This document shows, piece after piece, positions 56,001 through 63,397 of a stretch of DNA of 64,000 bases (position 1 is the first letter of the stretch; the number at the start of each line of letters is the position of its first letter). The DNA is from Agriotes lineatus. Taxonomy: Eukaryota; Arthropoda; Insecta; Coleoptera; Elateridae. The stretch spans positions 1 through 64,000 of the forward strand of contig CALNHX010000265.1 of the NCBI GenBank assembly GCA_940337035.1, read 5' to 3'. Below the pieces are notes generated by a model. The model was not told the origin of the DNA, did no database searches, and saw nothing but the letters and a program-made list of their open reading frames with translations. A program made the position numbers and the translations under genes.

Positions 56001-57617
56001 CCCGGATGCTGCCTTTACTTGAACCATTGCTGTGGCAAGTAGAACTTGGCTCTCCTGTGCGCCTAAATTGGCGGTGATGATGTCTGACTTCGGCTTCTTT
56101 TCTGAGGCGTTGGAAGTCTTCATAGCTGCTGCATGAGCTGACGTTTTCATCTTTTGGGCAGGGAGCGGCCTTGATGGTGGCTGCGCCTTATGAAGCAGTG
56201 TATGATGCGGGAAGCGACAGATCCTACAATTAAAATAGGCACGACATGGTATATTTGAATCGTGCCGCAAGCATCGATAGCACAATCGATTGGTTTTTAC
56301 TGCTTCTTGTTTTTCATAGATAGGTAGCCTCTGGAATTGACTACAGTTGTCGATGTAATGATCTCCATGGCACAGCTTGCAATTTAGGGATGCGGAAGCG
56401 TAATTCTTCTGTGGTCTTTCCTGCGTGGGCTTTCGAGCTCCATCTATGGATTTTAGGGATTGGAACCGCACTTGCAGGAAAGCCATTAAATTTTGGTGAT
56501 CCTGGGCTTCATTTGGACATTGAAGCGACTGCTCATATAATTTGTTGGTTTCAGGATCCCATTTTCGAGCGATAGCTCTGTTAATCCACGGACCCCAACT
56601 GTCCGTGGAGATGCCTAAATTTTTGATTGCCTCCACACATTCCTTGATGGAGTCGTGCAATCTTTTTAACCCTTGGGCTGACTCTTTGGAGAGGACAGGC
56701 AGATCCAATATGGTATCTAGCAATTTAGTTAAAATAAGGCAGTTATTTTGATACCTTTGTTGCAGCAGATTCCAGGCGGTGTTGTAGTTTGCTTGGGTAA
56801 CAGCTAGATGCTGGATCAGTCGGCTTGGCTCTCCCTTAACATGCGTCTTTAAATATTGCATCTTGATGACATCGTCCATATTCTGGTTGTCATCTACTAA
56901 TTTGGTGAACAGGTCCTTAAAAGTGGCCCATTCCTCATAATTTCCCTCGTATATGGTAATTTTGACTTGAGGAAGCGAGATGGCTGCTGCTCGCTCGTTC
57001 CTCGTCTGCGCTTGCAATAAAATAATTAAATTTCTATACCTGTCTTCCAACGTAGTATATTCAGGACTGAAGTGCATTTGTTCTGAAGCCATGTCGTTTG
57101 ACATAACTTCTTCGTCCATCTCGACCACACGATCCCATTTCTCTCTTAGTTCCCTTGTCGTGATGGCGGGCCTTCCTAATTCTTGTGTTAGTTCGGCGTC
57201 ATCCATCGCTTGCTTAAAATTCTGAATCCGAATCTGCAGATTTCGGATACGAACCTTTTGCTCGGGGTTGGTCACCATTTCCTCTTGAGTTCTGCTTACG
57301 GAGGGGTTGGAAATTTCCGTTGATTTTAAACAGCTCTGCAAGTAACTTTTTGCTTTGCCGTATATGGCTTTAATTTGGTCGTAATACCCTGTTTTAAAAT
57401 AATTATGAGTTGGAATACTTAGCTGCCCCATTTCTGCATGATTTTTAGTTGCAGTGTTCCAAAGTTCGTCCAGCGTTTTGGTGCGACTGGCGATGTAGGC
57501 TTCGTTTTTTCGGCTGGCAGGATCCTTTTTGCTGTTAGATAATACTTGCTTTATCTTCTGCGCGAGCTCTTCTTGGGCGATAGCTAAGTTGTTGAATTCC
57601 TCCATGTTGTTAGCCAT
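53025..57617 (-). CDS. pol: BEL/Pao Gag-protease-integrase polyprotein lacking RT/RNase H
   Basis: One 1,530-codon frame from ATG 57,617 to TGA at 53,025. Order: Gag with a DUF1759-like part (about residues 215-390); Cys/His knuckles from C413 (CKLCHGDH...C, then CYRCLRHD and CRICRFPHH); a DUF1758-type aspartic protease with D549 in DPGSQGSF; the usual linker toward RT (LQKFWDIEEVP) up to about residue 740. Residues about 740-1,085 have no RT or RNase H motif. Homology resumes at RPADVISRG (1,086), as at the end of RNase H. An HxxH...CxxC zinc finger (about 1,250-1,320) and integrase with D1344 (GVDYAGP), D1410 (YSDNGTNF) and E1461 (GIWEAG) complete it. All three integrase acids are kept. Without RT it cannot be autonomous. 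Confidence 0.88.
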   Translation of the reverse strand: MANNMEEFNNLAIAQEELAQKIKQVLSNSKKDPASRKNEAYIASRTKTLDELWNTATKNHAEMGQLSIPTHNYFKTGYYDQIKAIYGKAKSYLQSCLKSTEISNPSVSRTQEEMVTNPEQKVRIRNLQIRIQNFKQAMDDAELTQELGRPAITTRELREKWDRVVEMDEEVMSNDMASEQMHFSPEYTTLEDRYRNLIILLQAQTRNERAAAISLPQVKITIYEGNYEEWATFKDLFTKLVDDNQNMDDVIKMQYLKTHVKGEPSRLIQHLAVTQANYNTAWNLLQQRYQNNCLILTKLLDTILDLPVLSKESAQGLKRLHDSIKECVEAIKNLGISTDSWGPWINRAIARKWDPETNKLYEQSLQCPNEAQDHQNLMAFLQVRFQSLKSIDGARKPTQERPQKNYASASLNCKLCHGDHYIDNCSQFQRLPIYEKQEAVKTNRLCYRCLRHDSNIPCRAYFNCRICRFPHHTLLHKAQPPSRPLPAQKMKTSAHAAAMKTSNASEKKPKSDIITANLGAQESQVLLATAMVQVKAASGMTHLLRVLIDPGSQGSFITEASAELLGLPRTKVRAEITGIGNSKPKIAKWKIPGLITPRFSSNFSLPVNLLILPKLTKAMPSSPIPIININSWSNVFIADPTFNQPGPIDIILGAEEYSKIILEGITKTKDGILGQNTELGWILSGIIGRQHNNSIKVNTIVAKIGEEYQLQKFWDIEEVPKERKPSAEDQVCTEKIIETVKEIHPASKGSIPAGTIQQVEKISTTNSTAEERAIAAANIKNTEVQHPVIIECEKIASSHPQENHQVHGVSKVLVHEVSIQEVPIHKVDGQKGKEIAGHEQIVETPTAAPSSGCSPEIAGHEKIVGTPPDASTAAPTDGRSQDVTAIMTEDGKPSDSIKNLTPGGKRHQDLSAGDAVKEKSDTKHFEPSDGWSQEVAAGTAAIEKPSEFNKQLAHSGGWHQEIASRDAASEQTSEFAKHLAPRIRWNQEDGLLKSAREFTKNTQCGIPMRHLLKQLTSARVIITIVLTHIIFVSKGRGSRWTLSGCSKPSGNLFNDTITQKLFYGNSKRASVAAAEPLRGFTTLSVRPADVISRGTSPGKLKEHVLWWDGPSWLSNKDLWPCQPDTATTNEEAKGYTVHQATVHQDENDIIHRFSSLTRIVLVVSYCRRFINKCRRLPIQPGCLSVKEMEDTILTLIKVVQGSDPILKATGSQLQKRKCVDSNNKLANLNPFIDQHGIIRVGGRLENSNLSYHEKHKIILPYSNHISKLIIHEAHLRTLHGGTQLTLSYVRRRYWIINAKKSVSSSIKKCFRCIRFKAEAAQQLMGNLPPTRVNSTPPFFHSGVDYAGPIQIRTSKGRGQSSSKEYIAVFVCLSTKEIHLEAFSDMTTNSFLAVFRRFIARRGRCAHLYSDNGTNFVGARKVLDKEIRQAMEGPVIQENLSTIGTQWHFIPPVAPHFGGIWEAGVKSMKHHLKRTIGNATLTFEELTTLLGQIEACLNSRLLCPQGNNIEDTTALTPGHFLIGREIISPPD
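54363..55400 (-). other. Segment replacing RT/RNase H in the polyprotein
   Basis: Residues about 740-1,085 of the polyprotein. About 833-990 are degenerate repeats of roughly 22-28 residues with recurring AGHEQIVETP/AGHEKIVGTP, GWSQEVAAG/GWHQEIAS and PSEFNKQLA/TSEFAKHLA. At about 1,008 there is MRHLLKQL plus a hydrophobic run (VIITIVLTHIIFV) like a signal or membrane segment. Residues about 1,035-1,083 (DNA 54,373-54,500) resemble the element's env C-terminal part (50,605-50,735): both share TTGTAAATCCTCGAAGTGGT with one mismatch and the protein pattern SK...N(F/T)...TIT. The stretch stays in frame with both neighbours. Confidence 0.75.
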
Positions 57618-57683
57618 TTTCTGGGAACTGGGTGGTTGGCAGATGTGTTCTTCTCGGGATGTGTTTTTTCGTTAGTTGGAGAC

Positions 57684-57703
57684 AGATCCGGCTCGAAGGA
57701 ACA
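57684..57703 (-). other. Primer-binding site, tRNA-Tyr-like
   Basis: Next to the 5' LTR, the plus strand reads ATCCGGCTCGAAGGAACA. This equals the 3' end of eukaryotic tRNA-Tyr (ATCCGGCTCGAAGGA-CCA, from memory) except for one base in the CCA part. In element sense it lies directly after the LTR, as expected for a primer-binding site. Confidence 0.7.
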
Positions 57704-58410
57704 TGAACAGAGATGCTTGAGAGGCTGTATCAGGACTCCGTTACTTTGCGCTGATTCTATCCCTAATTTTAAGCGCGTAAATGAGACTGAATTTACGCTT
57801 TAAGCCAGCTTAGTCAATGGCACTTAAAGGGACGACAATAAAACCACCCTTGGAGCACAGCCTCATGCCCCACAAATATTATGGCTTAGAAAGGGTAGTG
57901 AATGAATCAAACATTAAATGCAGATTGTTTTATTATAAAAATAAACTGGTATTTATACAAAACTAAAATGCTTAACGAAGTAACAATATCAAAGTTCATA
58001 TGTACAGTTTACTGGGTCAGAGCGTTTAAATTACAAAACAGCAACGTAGCAATTCAGCTGTTTTTATTTCCTGCTGGAGCGAAGGTCGCCCATTGAACCG
58101 GCCGTTGTAGGTCGGTTTTGTGCATGAGGTACAGATTGGCAGTTTTTCTGGTCTTTAACTCGTTGATTGCGTAATAGCACTGGGTTTTAAATTATGAATA
58201 ATGTTCCGTAAATTTGGACTGAAATTTTATGTATATATGTTTAATCTAATTTAAACATATTAAAGTTAGTAATTATGAGGCAAAGACTGGTGATTGCAAC
58301 ATTACAATTTTCTTGCTAATAAATTGGAATCGCATTTAAAAAAAATGTGCGACTGGATTTCGTAAATTTTAGAAAATAAAACTTATGTGTGTTTAAATCA
58401 AGTTTAAACA
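57704..58410 (-). mobile_element. BEL 5' LTR
   Basis: 707 bp, uninterrupted. It is the reference for the split 3' LTR. Its end is followed by target duplication CCCGT. Confidence 0.93.
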
Positions 58411-58415
58411 CCCGT
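58411..58415. other. BEL element target-site duplication, right
   Basis: CCCGT, matching 40,444-40,448. Confidence 0.9.
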
Positions 58416-58703
58416 CGAGTACACTTTTTTAGATGATCAAGTTTAAAATGTATTGATAGCTAAATAAAATAAAAAACTGCATAAAAATGTGTTTTCTTCT
58501 TACCTAGCATCTCAGCTTATTCAACACCATGCATGTAAACCTAAGTAAATAAAACACAGAGTGCATTGTAAACAAAGCATACATATTAAAGCGAATAATG
58601 TCCCCAAGGAAGGGTATCTATTTTATTTTCACAAATGTATCTCTTATCATCTGCGCTAGTAAGAGCAACTTTAGTTTGACTTACACTATGTAAAGTACGG
58701 CAT
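58416..58703. other. AT-rich flank right of BEL element
   Basis: No gene. About 58,452-58,475 (GTATTGATAGCTAAATAAA) resembles the tails at 34,785 and 38,211. Several AATAAA words could be polyadenylation signals for plus-strand transcripts that ended here before the BEL insertion. Confidence 0.45.
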
Positions 58704-59018
58704 TTATTTAGCTCTAATTATATTTTGATTTCTAACAGCATCCTTATTATCAAACAAACATTCCAAATAATCTTCGAAACAAATTTTGTTTTTAACTACA
58801 TTTTCCAAGACACCTTTAGCCTTTTTAACAGCGTCTTTACCTTCAACTCTCACACTGTACATTTTCAATCTCAAACCAATAAATTCTGTGATTATTTTAC
58901 CGTTGCACTCGTCTTTCATTAGACCTGGCACCAATGGAATGTTGTAGATATTGTCTTTGGAGTAATCGCTTGTATCAAACATGTAAATATAAAGTACGCA
59001 TGTCTCTGCAACACACAT
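58704..59018 (-). pseudogene. Family-B DNA polymerase (DNA_pol_B_2 type), C-terminal fragment
   Basis: A 104-codon frame. Residues from about 12 on (FDTSDYSKDN...VPGLMKDECNGK...EFIGLRLKMYSVRVEGKD...KAKGV) match the last about 90 residues of protein-primed family-B polymerases of viruses and Polinton/Maverick elements. There the segment follows the DTDS catalytic motif and ends with a conserved KAKG block. The catalytic motifs themselves are absent, and upstream sequence (above 59,018) does not continue the polymerase. It is therefore a truncated relic. The family call comes from recognised motif order; the exact source (Polinton, adintovirus or other) is open. Confidence 0.7.
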
Positions 59019-59051
59019 TATTTGAATGCCATCATGCAGAAAAACCTTTGA

Positions 59052-59207
59052 CAGTCATCCTAAAATTCAATGGATTAGGCTAGCCACCTGTGCAGACTGC
59101 GGTTGAAGAAGGCTTAGAAAACATGCAAACACGTTTGATAATCGTCATCCTACAATTCAATGGGTCAGGCTAGCCACCTACCCAGACTGCGGTCGAAGAA
59201 GGCTTTA
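59052..59207. repeat. Two direct repeats, period about 89 bp
   Basis: GTCATCCTAAAATTCAATGG, AGGCTAGCCACCT, AGACTGCGGTTGAAGAAGGC at 59,054, repeated with several changes at about 59,143. Confidence 0.85.
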
Positions 59208-59304
59208 CAGCTGGAGGGGCTCATACAATTGTATATGTTTTTACTTACTGCAGATAAACAATTTTTTAATATGTTTTTTTTTATTTTCCTTGCATCTCAT
59301 AATG

Positions 59305-59340
59305 TATAAGTAATATGTAAACAGTATAAGATATCTCAGT
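59305..59340 (+). promoter_or_regulatory. TATA-like box and TCAGT initiator
   Basis: TATAAG at 59,305-59,310 and the arthropod-type initiator TCAGT at 59,336-59,340 are about 33 bp apart. They lie just upstream of an ATG at 59,348. Confidence 0.4.
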
Positions 59341-59347
59341 CTGCACA

Positions 59348-59830
59348 ATGTTGTCGTCGCAGCAAAATTCAAATATATAGTGGTTGAACAAAGATCTCTA
59401 CGTTAAAAATAAAGAAACCTATAATTATCATTTACGTAATGCTATAGGGCGTAACGACTTGCAAACTTTGAAGTATATATTACAAAAAGTTGGTATTGCT
59501 ATACCTAGTAAAACTCTTATTTGGGCTACGCACTTTAAAACTGTTGAAACTGATGTTGTAAGTGAAATTTTAAGAACTATGTTAGATGCTTTCGATGTTA
59601 TTAGAAAACATATTAACGAAGTAAGAGGGAGAAAGTTGAAAATTAATAGTGGGACAGATCTTAACTTGGTGCTATCAAAATTACCTCTACACCACACTAG
59701 TTCCTACGAGCAGCATTTTCTTATTGAAATATTATTATCATCTGACTCTGTTAGCTATATTTATCTATATATTCCTTTACCTACCTTTAGGTCATCGCTA
59801 TATCTCTTAGTTAACAATCGATCACTATAA
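59348..59830 (+). pseudogene. Unrecognised ORF with early stop
   Basis: ATG 59,348 opens ten codons, then TAG at 59,378-59,380. The same frame then runs on for about 149 codons to 59,830. The sequence YHLRNAIGRNDLQTLKYILQ followed by LIWATHFKTVETDVVSEIL has an ankyrin-like helix rhythm, but no clear repeat consensus, so I do not assign a family. The promoter-like elements directly upstream and the in-frame stop suggest a once-expressed gene with a nonsense mutation, unless translation begins downstream or the stop is read through. Confidence 0.4.
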
Positions 59831-59862
59831 AAGTATATTTGAGACCCGTCTCTAGCATCAGT
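59826..59862 (+). promoter_or_regulatory. TATA box and TCAGT initiator
   Basis: TATAAAAG (59,826-59,833) is followed 34 bp later by TCAGT (59,858-59,862), the standard spacing of an arthropod Pol II promoter. The first downstream ATGs lead to very short frames, so the gene it served is not evident. Confidence 0.5.
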
Positions 59863-60762
59863 GAAGACGTCGCGGATTCTAGTTTATGATGTTATAATTG
59901 GCGCCAACAAGTTAAACTCAAATATACTGATATAAGCCAAGAAACTTGTAACTTCACTTTCTATCAACTAATAACAATACGATTATTGAACTCCCTATCA
60001 AAATGAAAGAAAGCAATACTTGTAGCTAGTTTTATTACTACTAGAACATGATTACCATCGATCAGACAATTAGCATATTTAATATTACAACCTAACGCAG
60101 GGTACCCCAATTAGCTTAACTTAATACCGCTCGTAAGTTTAATGGTTACACAGTTTTTATATGCAAAAATATCATCAGATTCTAGCTAAAAGACTTATCT
60201 TTGTGCCGATATACTCGCAGACATTTAATACGTCCCGTTACTCCTATCACATGTCAGCTTGACAGGTTCCAACCTCGGCTGTCATTTGCTATACATCGAC
60301 CCCCAATACTGCGGTAGATTAGCTTTCCAAGATTTTCCGCCTAATAGTTGTTGCTATAAATCGAATTTCCAGGTAACAAAAGGCAAATTCCACATTAAAC
60401 TACATACCCTGTTCACAGGCAATAAACTTCGCAATCGTTGAATTCGTGTTTCCCAAATCGCTTCACAGTTTGAATATAAATATTCATTGGAAAAATGACA
60501 TCCGCTTAATGATCTCCCTTACAGGAATGGCTGGCCAGTAACCCAACTCTTTACTATCACCAAACCATATTAAATGGCGAGATTGTCATTTACACCCCAC
60601 GAAAACTCTTGCCTTTTTTAAAAGCTGATATACAAATTTTCTCTCAAACAAACCAACCGTTGTTTTTATATCTCCTCTAGCAACAAACAAAGCCAATCTG
60701 ATATTAATTTTTATCGCGTCACTCTCACTAGATTCCTCATTCAACACTAGTATTAATATCAA
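59863..60762. other. No recognised gene on plus strand
   Basis: Short broken frames only. A 138-codon minus-strand frame (60,586-61,002, ending LLKKARVFVGCK) overlaps the plus-strand ORF at 60,763. Which strand, if either, is coding cannot be decided from sequence alone. Confidence 0.4.
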
Positions 60763-61122
60763 ATGCTTTTGACACGTAACAACTCTCGAATTGAATTTGT
60801 AGCAGGTGAGCAGCAGCAACAATATCCATATTTTCTTCACGATGCGATCTTCGAGGCAGCCTATTATGCTCGCATCAAGTTTACAGAAGACGTGTTCCAG
60901 TATTTGAATACACACCACATAGTTTATATATTTCAACCCAGCGCTGTACATCAACACAAAGATATTTTCAAATGGCTTGAGGGAAATATCAGAAAAGCTC
61001 AAAATGGCGAAGCTGTCGGTTGGAGAACTGGTCCTTGTTCCGGTCCTTGGCCCTCAACAACACCTCAAGACTGTATTGATACTTACTCTTTGTTAAGTTC
61101 TGTTTCACTCATGAATAAATAA
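60763..61122 (+). CDS. Hypothetical protein, 119 codons
   Basis: ATG 60,763 to TAA ending at 61,122, with polyadenylation-like AATAAA words directly after the stop. Content: a Gln run (EQQQQYPYF), FLHDAIFEAAYYARIKF, which might be one ankyrin-like helix pair, then KWLEGNIRKAQNG and a Gly/Pro/Trp-rich C-terminal part. No family is recognised. Its last about ten codons lie in a segment that is tandemly repeated downstream. It is convergent with the minus-strand ORF at 61,294-61,911, with about 170 bp between, which is compact for an insect genome. A minus-strand frame overlaps its 5' two thirds. Confidence 0.4.
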   Translation: MLLTRNNSRIEFVAGEQQQQYPYFLHDAIFEAAYYARIKFTEDVFQYLNTHHIVYIFQPSAVHQHKDIFKWLEGNIRKAQNGEAVGWRTGPCSGPWPSTTPQDCIDTYSLLSSVSLMNK

Positions 61123-61295
61123 GATATTTAATTTAATGTTAAGTTCTGTTTCACTCATGAATAAATAAGATATTTAATTTAATAAAAAACGTATGAAAAT
61201 AAACGTCTTTTATTCAGTATTGTTAAGCTGTGCTCATGAATAAATATGATATTTAATTAAATAAAAAACATGTATGAAAATAAACGTCTTTTATT
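61091..61295. repeat. Tandem 3'-end repeats with polyadenylation words
   Basis: TGTTAAGTTCTGTTTCACTC with ATGAATAAATAAGATATTTA occurs at 61,091 and 61,137 (period 46) and in altered form at about 61,220. The last two are each followed by ATGAAAATAAACGTCTTTTA. AATAAA words on the plus strand and TTTATT on the other could serve both convergent genes. Confidence 0.85.
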
Positions 61296-61911
61296 ATATA
61301 TTAATAATATGCACATAACCAGTACTACCTAATTTTATAGTAATTTTTATGGAAGCAATATGCAGCTGCATGGTCGGTGCACGCAGGTTGAATTCATACT
61401 CAGTCTGATATTTTTCGCATGGTTCTGGCGATGATGGTGTTTGCCTCTGCTGCTGCTGCGATGGTGATTGTGGCGGTTCTGGTGATGGTGGTTGCTGGGG
61501 GTGTGATGACGACGATTGTGGTGTTGGAGACGGCGATCCTTGACAATACTCGCACCCACAACATGAATAATCGTCATCGTCGATGACAAGGACTTCATCG
61601 ACATCGTCTTGTGCCGAATATGATTGCAGTTGCTGCTGATGCTGCTGCTGGTGCTGCTGCTGGGGCTGCGATTGTGGTTGCTGGGGGTGTGATGACGACG
61701 ATTCCGGTGACCCCCAACAATATTCACACCCGCAACATAAACCGTCGTCGGCATCAATGGTAGGAGGATCGTCGACATCCTCCATATTTGACCAAACATG
61801 AGGGTCGTCTTGCGGCTGGTGCCACGAGAGCTCCGATCCCTCATCTCTGTAGGCGGACGGCGTTGACGAAATAGCCACGTCGATTAATACTTGCTTACAT
61901 AGGGGGCTCAT
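61294..61911 (-). CDS. Hypothetical acidic P/Q-rich protein with two CCGCEYC motifs
   Basis: A complete 205-codon frame from ATG 61,911. It carries an internal duplication with a period of 58 residues. Each copy has an Asp-rich stretch, CCGCEYC (residues 59-65 and 117-123), GSP and SSSSHPQQP, followed by Pro/Gln-rich low complexity. The C-terminus (about 170-205) has alternating hydrophobic residues like beta strands. Four close cysteines per copy suggest a small metal-binding knuckle, unproven. There is no signal peptide or membrane segment. A TATA box lies 38-45 bp upstream with a GATA-rich module behind it, so the 5' leader would be very short. No family is recognised. The acidic and Pro/Gln-rich make-up resembles transcription activators in a general way only. 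Confidence 0.6.
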   Translation of the reverse strand: MSPLCKQVLIDVAISSTPSAYRDEGSELSWHQPQDDPHVWSNMEDVDDPPTIDADDGLCCGCEYCWGSPESSSSHPQQPQSQPQQQHQQQHQQQLQSYSAQDDVDEVLVIDDDDYSCCGCEYCQGSPSPTPQSSSSHPQQPPSPEPPQSPSQQQQRQTPSSPEPCEKYQTEYEFNLRAPTMQLHIASIKITIKLGSTGYVHIINI

Positions 61912-61948
61912 CTTGATGAATTAATATTCCTATATCAGAACAGTTATT

Positions 61949-62065
61949 CTTATATACAAATGTATTCCTTCCGCTTACCGCTTATCAGTTCTTGTGGTTA
62001 CGAGCGCGCTCGCCTTATCAACTCTTGCGGTTTCTTATCAGCTTATCGCTTCGTGCTCATTTCTG
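61949..62065 (-). promoter_or_regulatory. TATA box plus GATA-box module upstream of the 205-codon ORF
   Basis: On the minus strand TATATAAG (61,956-61,949) lies about 38 bp before the ATG at 61,911. Further upstream, 61,973-62,065 holds four or five GATAAG words and the palindrome GCGAGCGCGCTCG. The module is nearly the reverse complement of 34,331-34,425. Confidence 0.6.
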
Positions 62066-62090
62066 TAATAATAATATATTTTCTAGGTTC

Positions 62091-62260
62091 GATTATGGTT
62101 TTCCTGCGAGATATTTTCAAAAGGATACTCGGTTTAGTTGCAAGATTATGGTTTTCCTGCGAGATATTTTTAGCAGGATACTCGGTTAATTAGTACTATC
62201 TAGGTTTTACTTTGCGATATTTGCAACAGAATGCTCGGTTGAGATTTCCGTTTATGGTTT
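62091..62260. repeat. Tandem repeats, period 53 bp
   Basis: GATTATGGTTTTCCTGCGAG, GGATACTCGGTT at 62,091 and 62,144. A diverged third copy, GCGATATTTGCAACAGAATG with CTCGGTTGAG, is at about 62,210. Confidence 0.85.
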
Positions 62261-62840
62261 TCAATTTCATACCATCACGTTACTATATAACTATTTTGTG
62301 CTTACGAACATTCTCCATGGTTTTACCGAAAACAGCTGGACCAGTTCATTACCAGTTCAGATCAGTTCAAAACCAGTCCAGACCAGTTGATTATATCTGT
62401 ATATGACGGCTGGTTGTGTCATATGGCTGTAGCTATCTGTTATATTAGGTTTTTAATGTTTTTCATATGATTAGGCGTAAACCAGGGTTTTTTTTCTATT
62501 TTAGTCGGATCCAATCGTATACCCTCGATTCGAAAATAATCGTCTATATATTGTTGTTTCTGTTTCTCAGTTAGACAGTCCGGAGGCCATCCTGATGCCT
62601 TTTATTTAATTTTCAGAAATGTGTCTATAAATTCTGTAAACAGACCCCGTTCGTACCGATGTCATCTGCTAAGAGCTACCCTAACCCCATCTATGACCCA
62701 TGTTCCAATTAGCGCTCTCTCGCTTTCAGTGTTAGTACATATCCCCTGATTGGAGTTTACAATGCATGTACGACAGAGAGAGAACAGCAATTTTTCATTT
62801 TCTTTTATTGGTAAAACAGGATGATATAAATCTTGAGGTG
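62261..62840. other. AT-rich spacer, no recognised gene
   Basis: About 62,338-62,390 holds irregular copies of ACCAGTTCA/CCAGTTGA. The rest has no coding signal I can support. Confidence 0.5.
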
Positions 62841-63226
62841 CAGTATGTCAATTAATCTGTATATTAATGTGCACTTCAACCGGTTTTTGAAGCTTTGAAG
62901 TTTGGCTGTAGTCGATTGAATATTCCATGTTATAACATTGGCGTACCATTATGAATTATGAGTTTGAAATAACCCTATTACATTGTCGACACCACATCTA
63001 GACCCCTTAATTAAATTTAAAGTAAATAGTATTCGATATTGGTAAATCATGTTTGAAATCTGTTTAAAGCAAATATAAAATCGCTCGAATTTACAACTAA
63101 TATTGATGATGTTAAGCCATGTTCACCTTCGTTCGATTTCAAAAACCCCAAACTTTGTAGTTTCGTTGCTGTTTTGTTGCAAACTGCACACCCTACTACT
63201 AACAATAAAACAAACATTTGACGCAT
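62841..63226 (-). pseudogene. Matrix-metalloproteinase-like 5' fragment, arm B
   Basis: Reverse-complement copy of 38,989-39,374: the same signal-peptide-like start at 63,226, the same TGA and the same Cys-switch-like RCGVDN. The catalytic part is absent because the inverted repeat ends at 62,841. Both copies share the early stop, so it arose before the arms were formed or was spread by gene conversion. Confidence 0.75.
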
Positions 63227-63397
63227 TTTATGTGCGTAGCCGTTTCGCTTACAATGTATTACTAATGTATTTGCTTAATGATATCAACATTAGATACTGT
63301 CTTCGCACTCTTCTTTCACCTGTTCCTCTCTTTCTAATTATTTTACTTGAATTAAACTAGCTGAGTCTCTACTTACTTTACCCGTATGTCGTTTGTT

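Larger units (their letters stand above)
40449..58410 (-). mobile_element. BEL/Pao LTR retrotransposon with env, nested insertion in 3' LTR
   Basis: The element reads on the minus strand. The 5' LTR is 57,704-58,410 and the 3' LTR is 40,449-40,922 plus 50,111-50,334, split by another element. LTR ends are TGTTTAAAC...CTGTTCA in element sense. The 5-bp target duplication CCCGT flanks it at 40,444-40,448 and 58,411-58,415. I counted about 11 substitutions plus an 8-bp and a 1-bp indel between LTRs, so the insertion is older than the one nested in it. The internal region (50,335-57,703) encodes Gag, protease, integrase and an env-like protein but no reverse transcriptase or RNase H. A purine tract next to the 3' LTR is not evident. 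Confidence 0.93.

Noticed and set aside
60586..61002. 138-codon minus-strand frame as a gene
   Set aside because: Overlaps the plus-strand ORF at 60,763, which has better 3' signals. Not excluded, but unsupported.
61294..61911. LxCxE (Rb-binding) motif at the CCGCEYC module
   Set aside because: The spacing does not fit: the Glu is one residue too far from the Leu.
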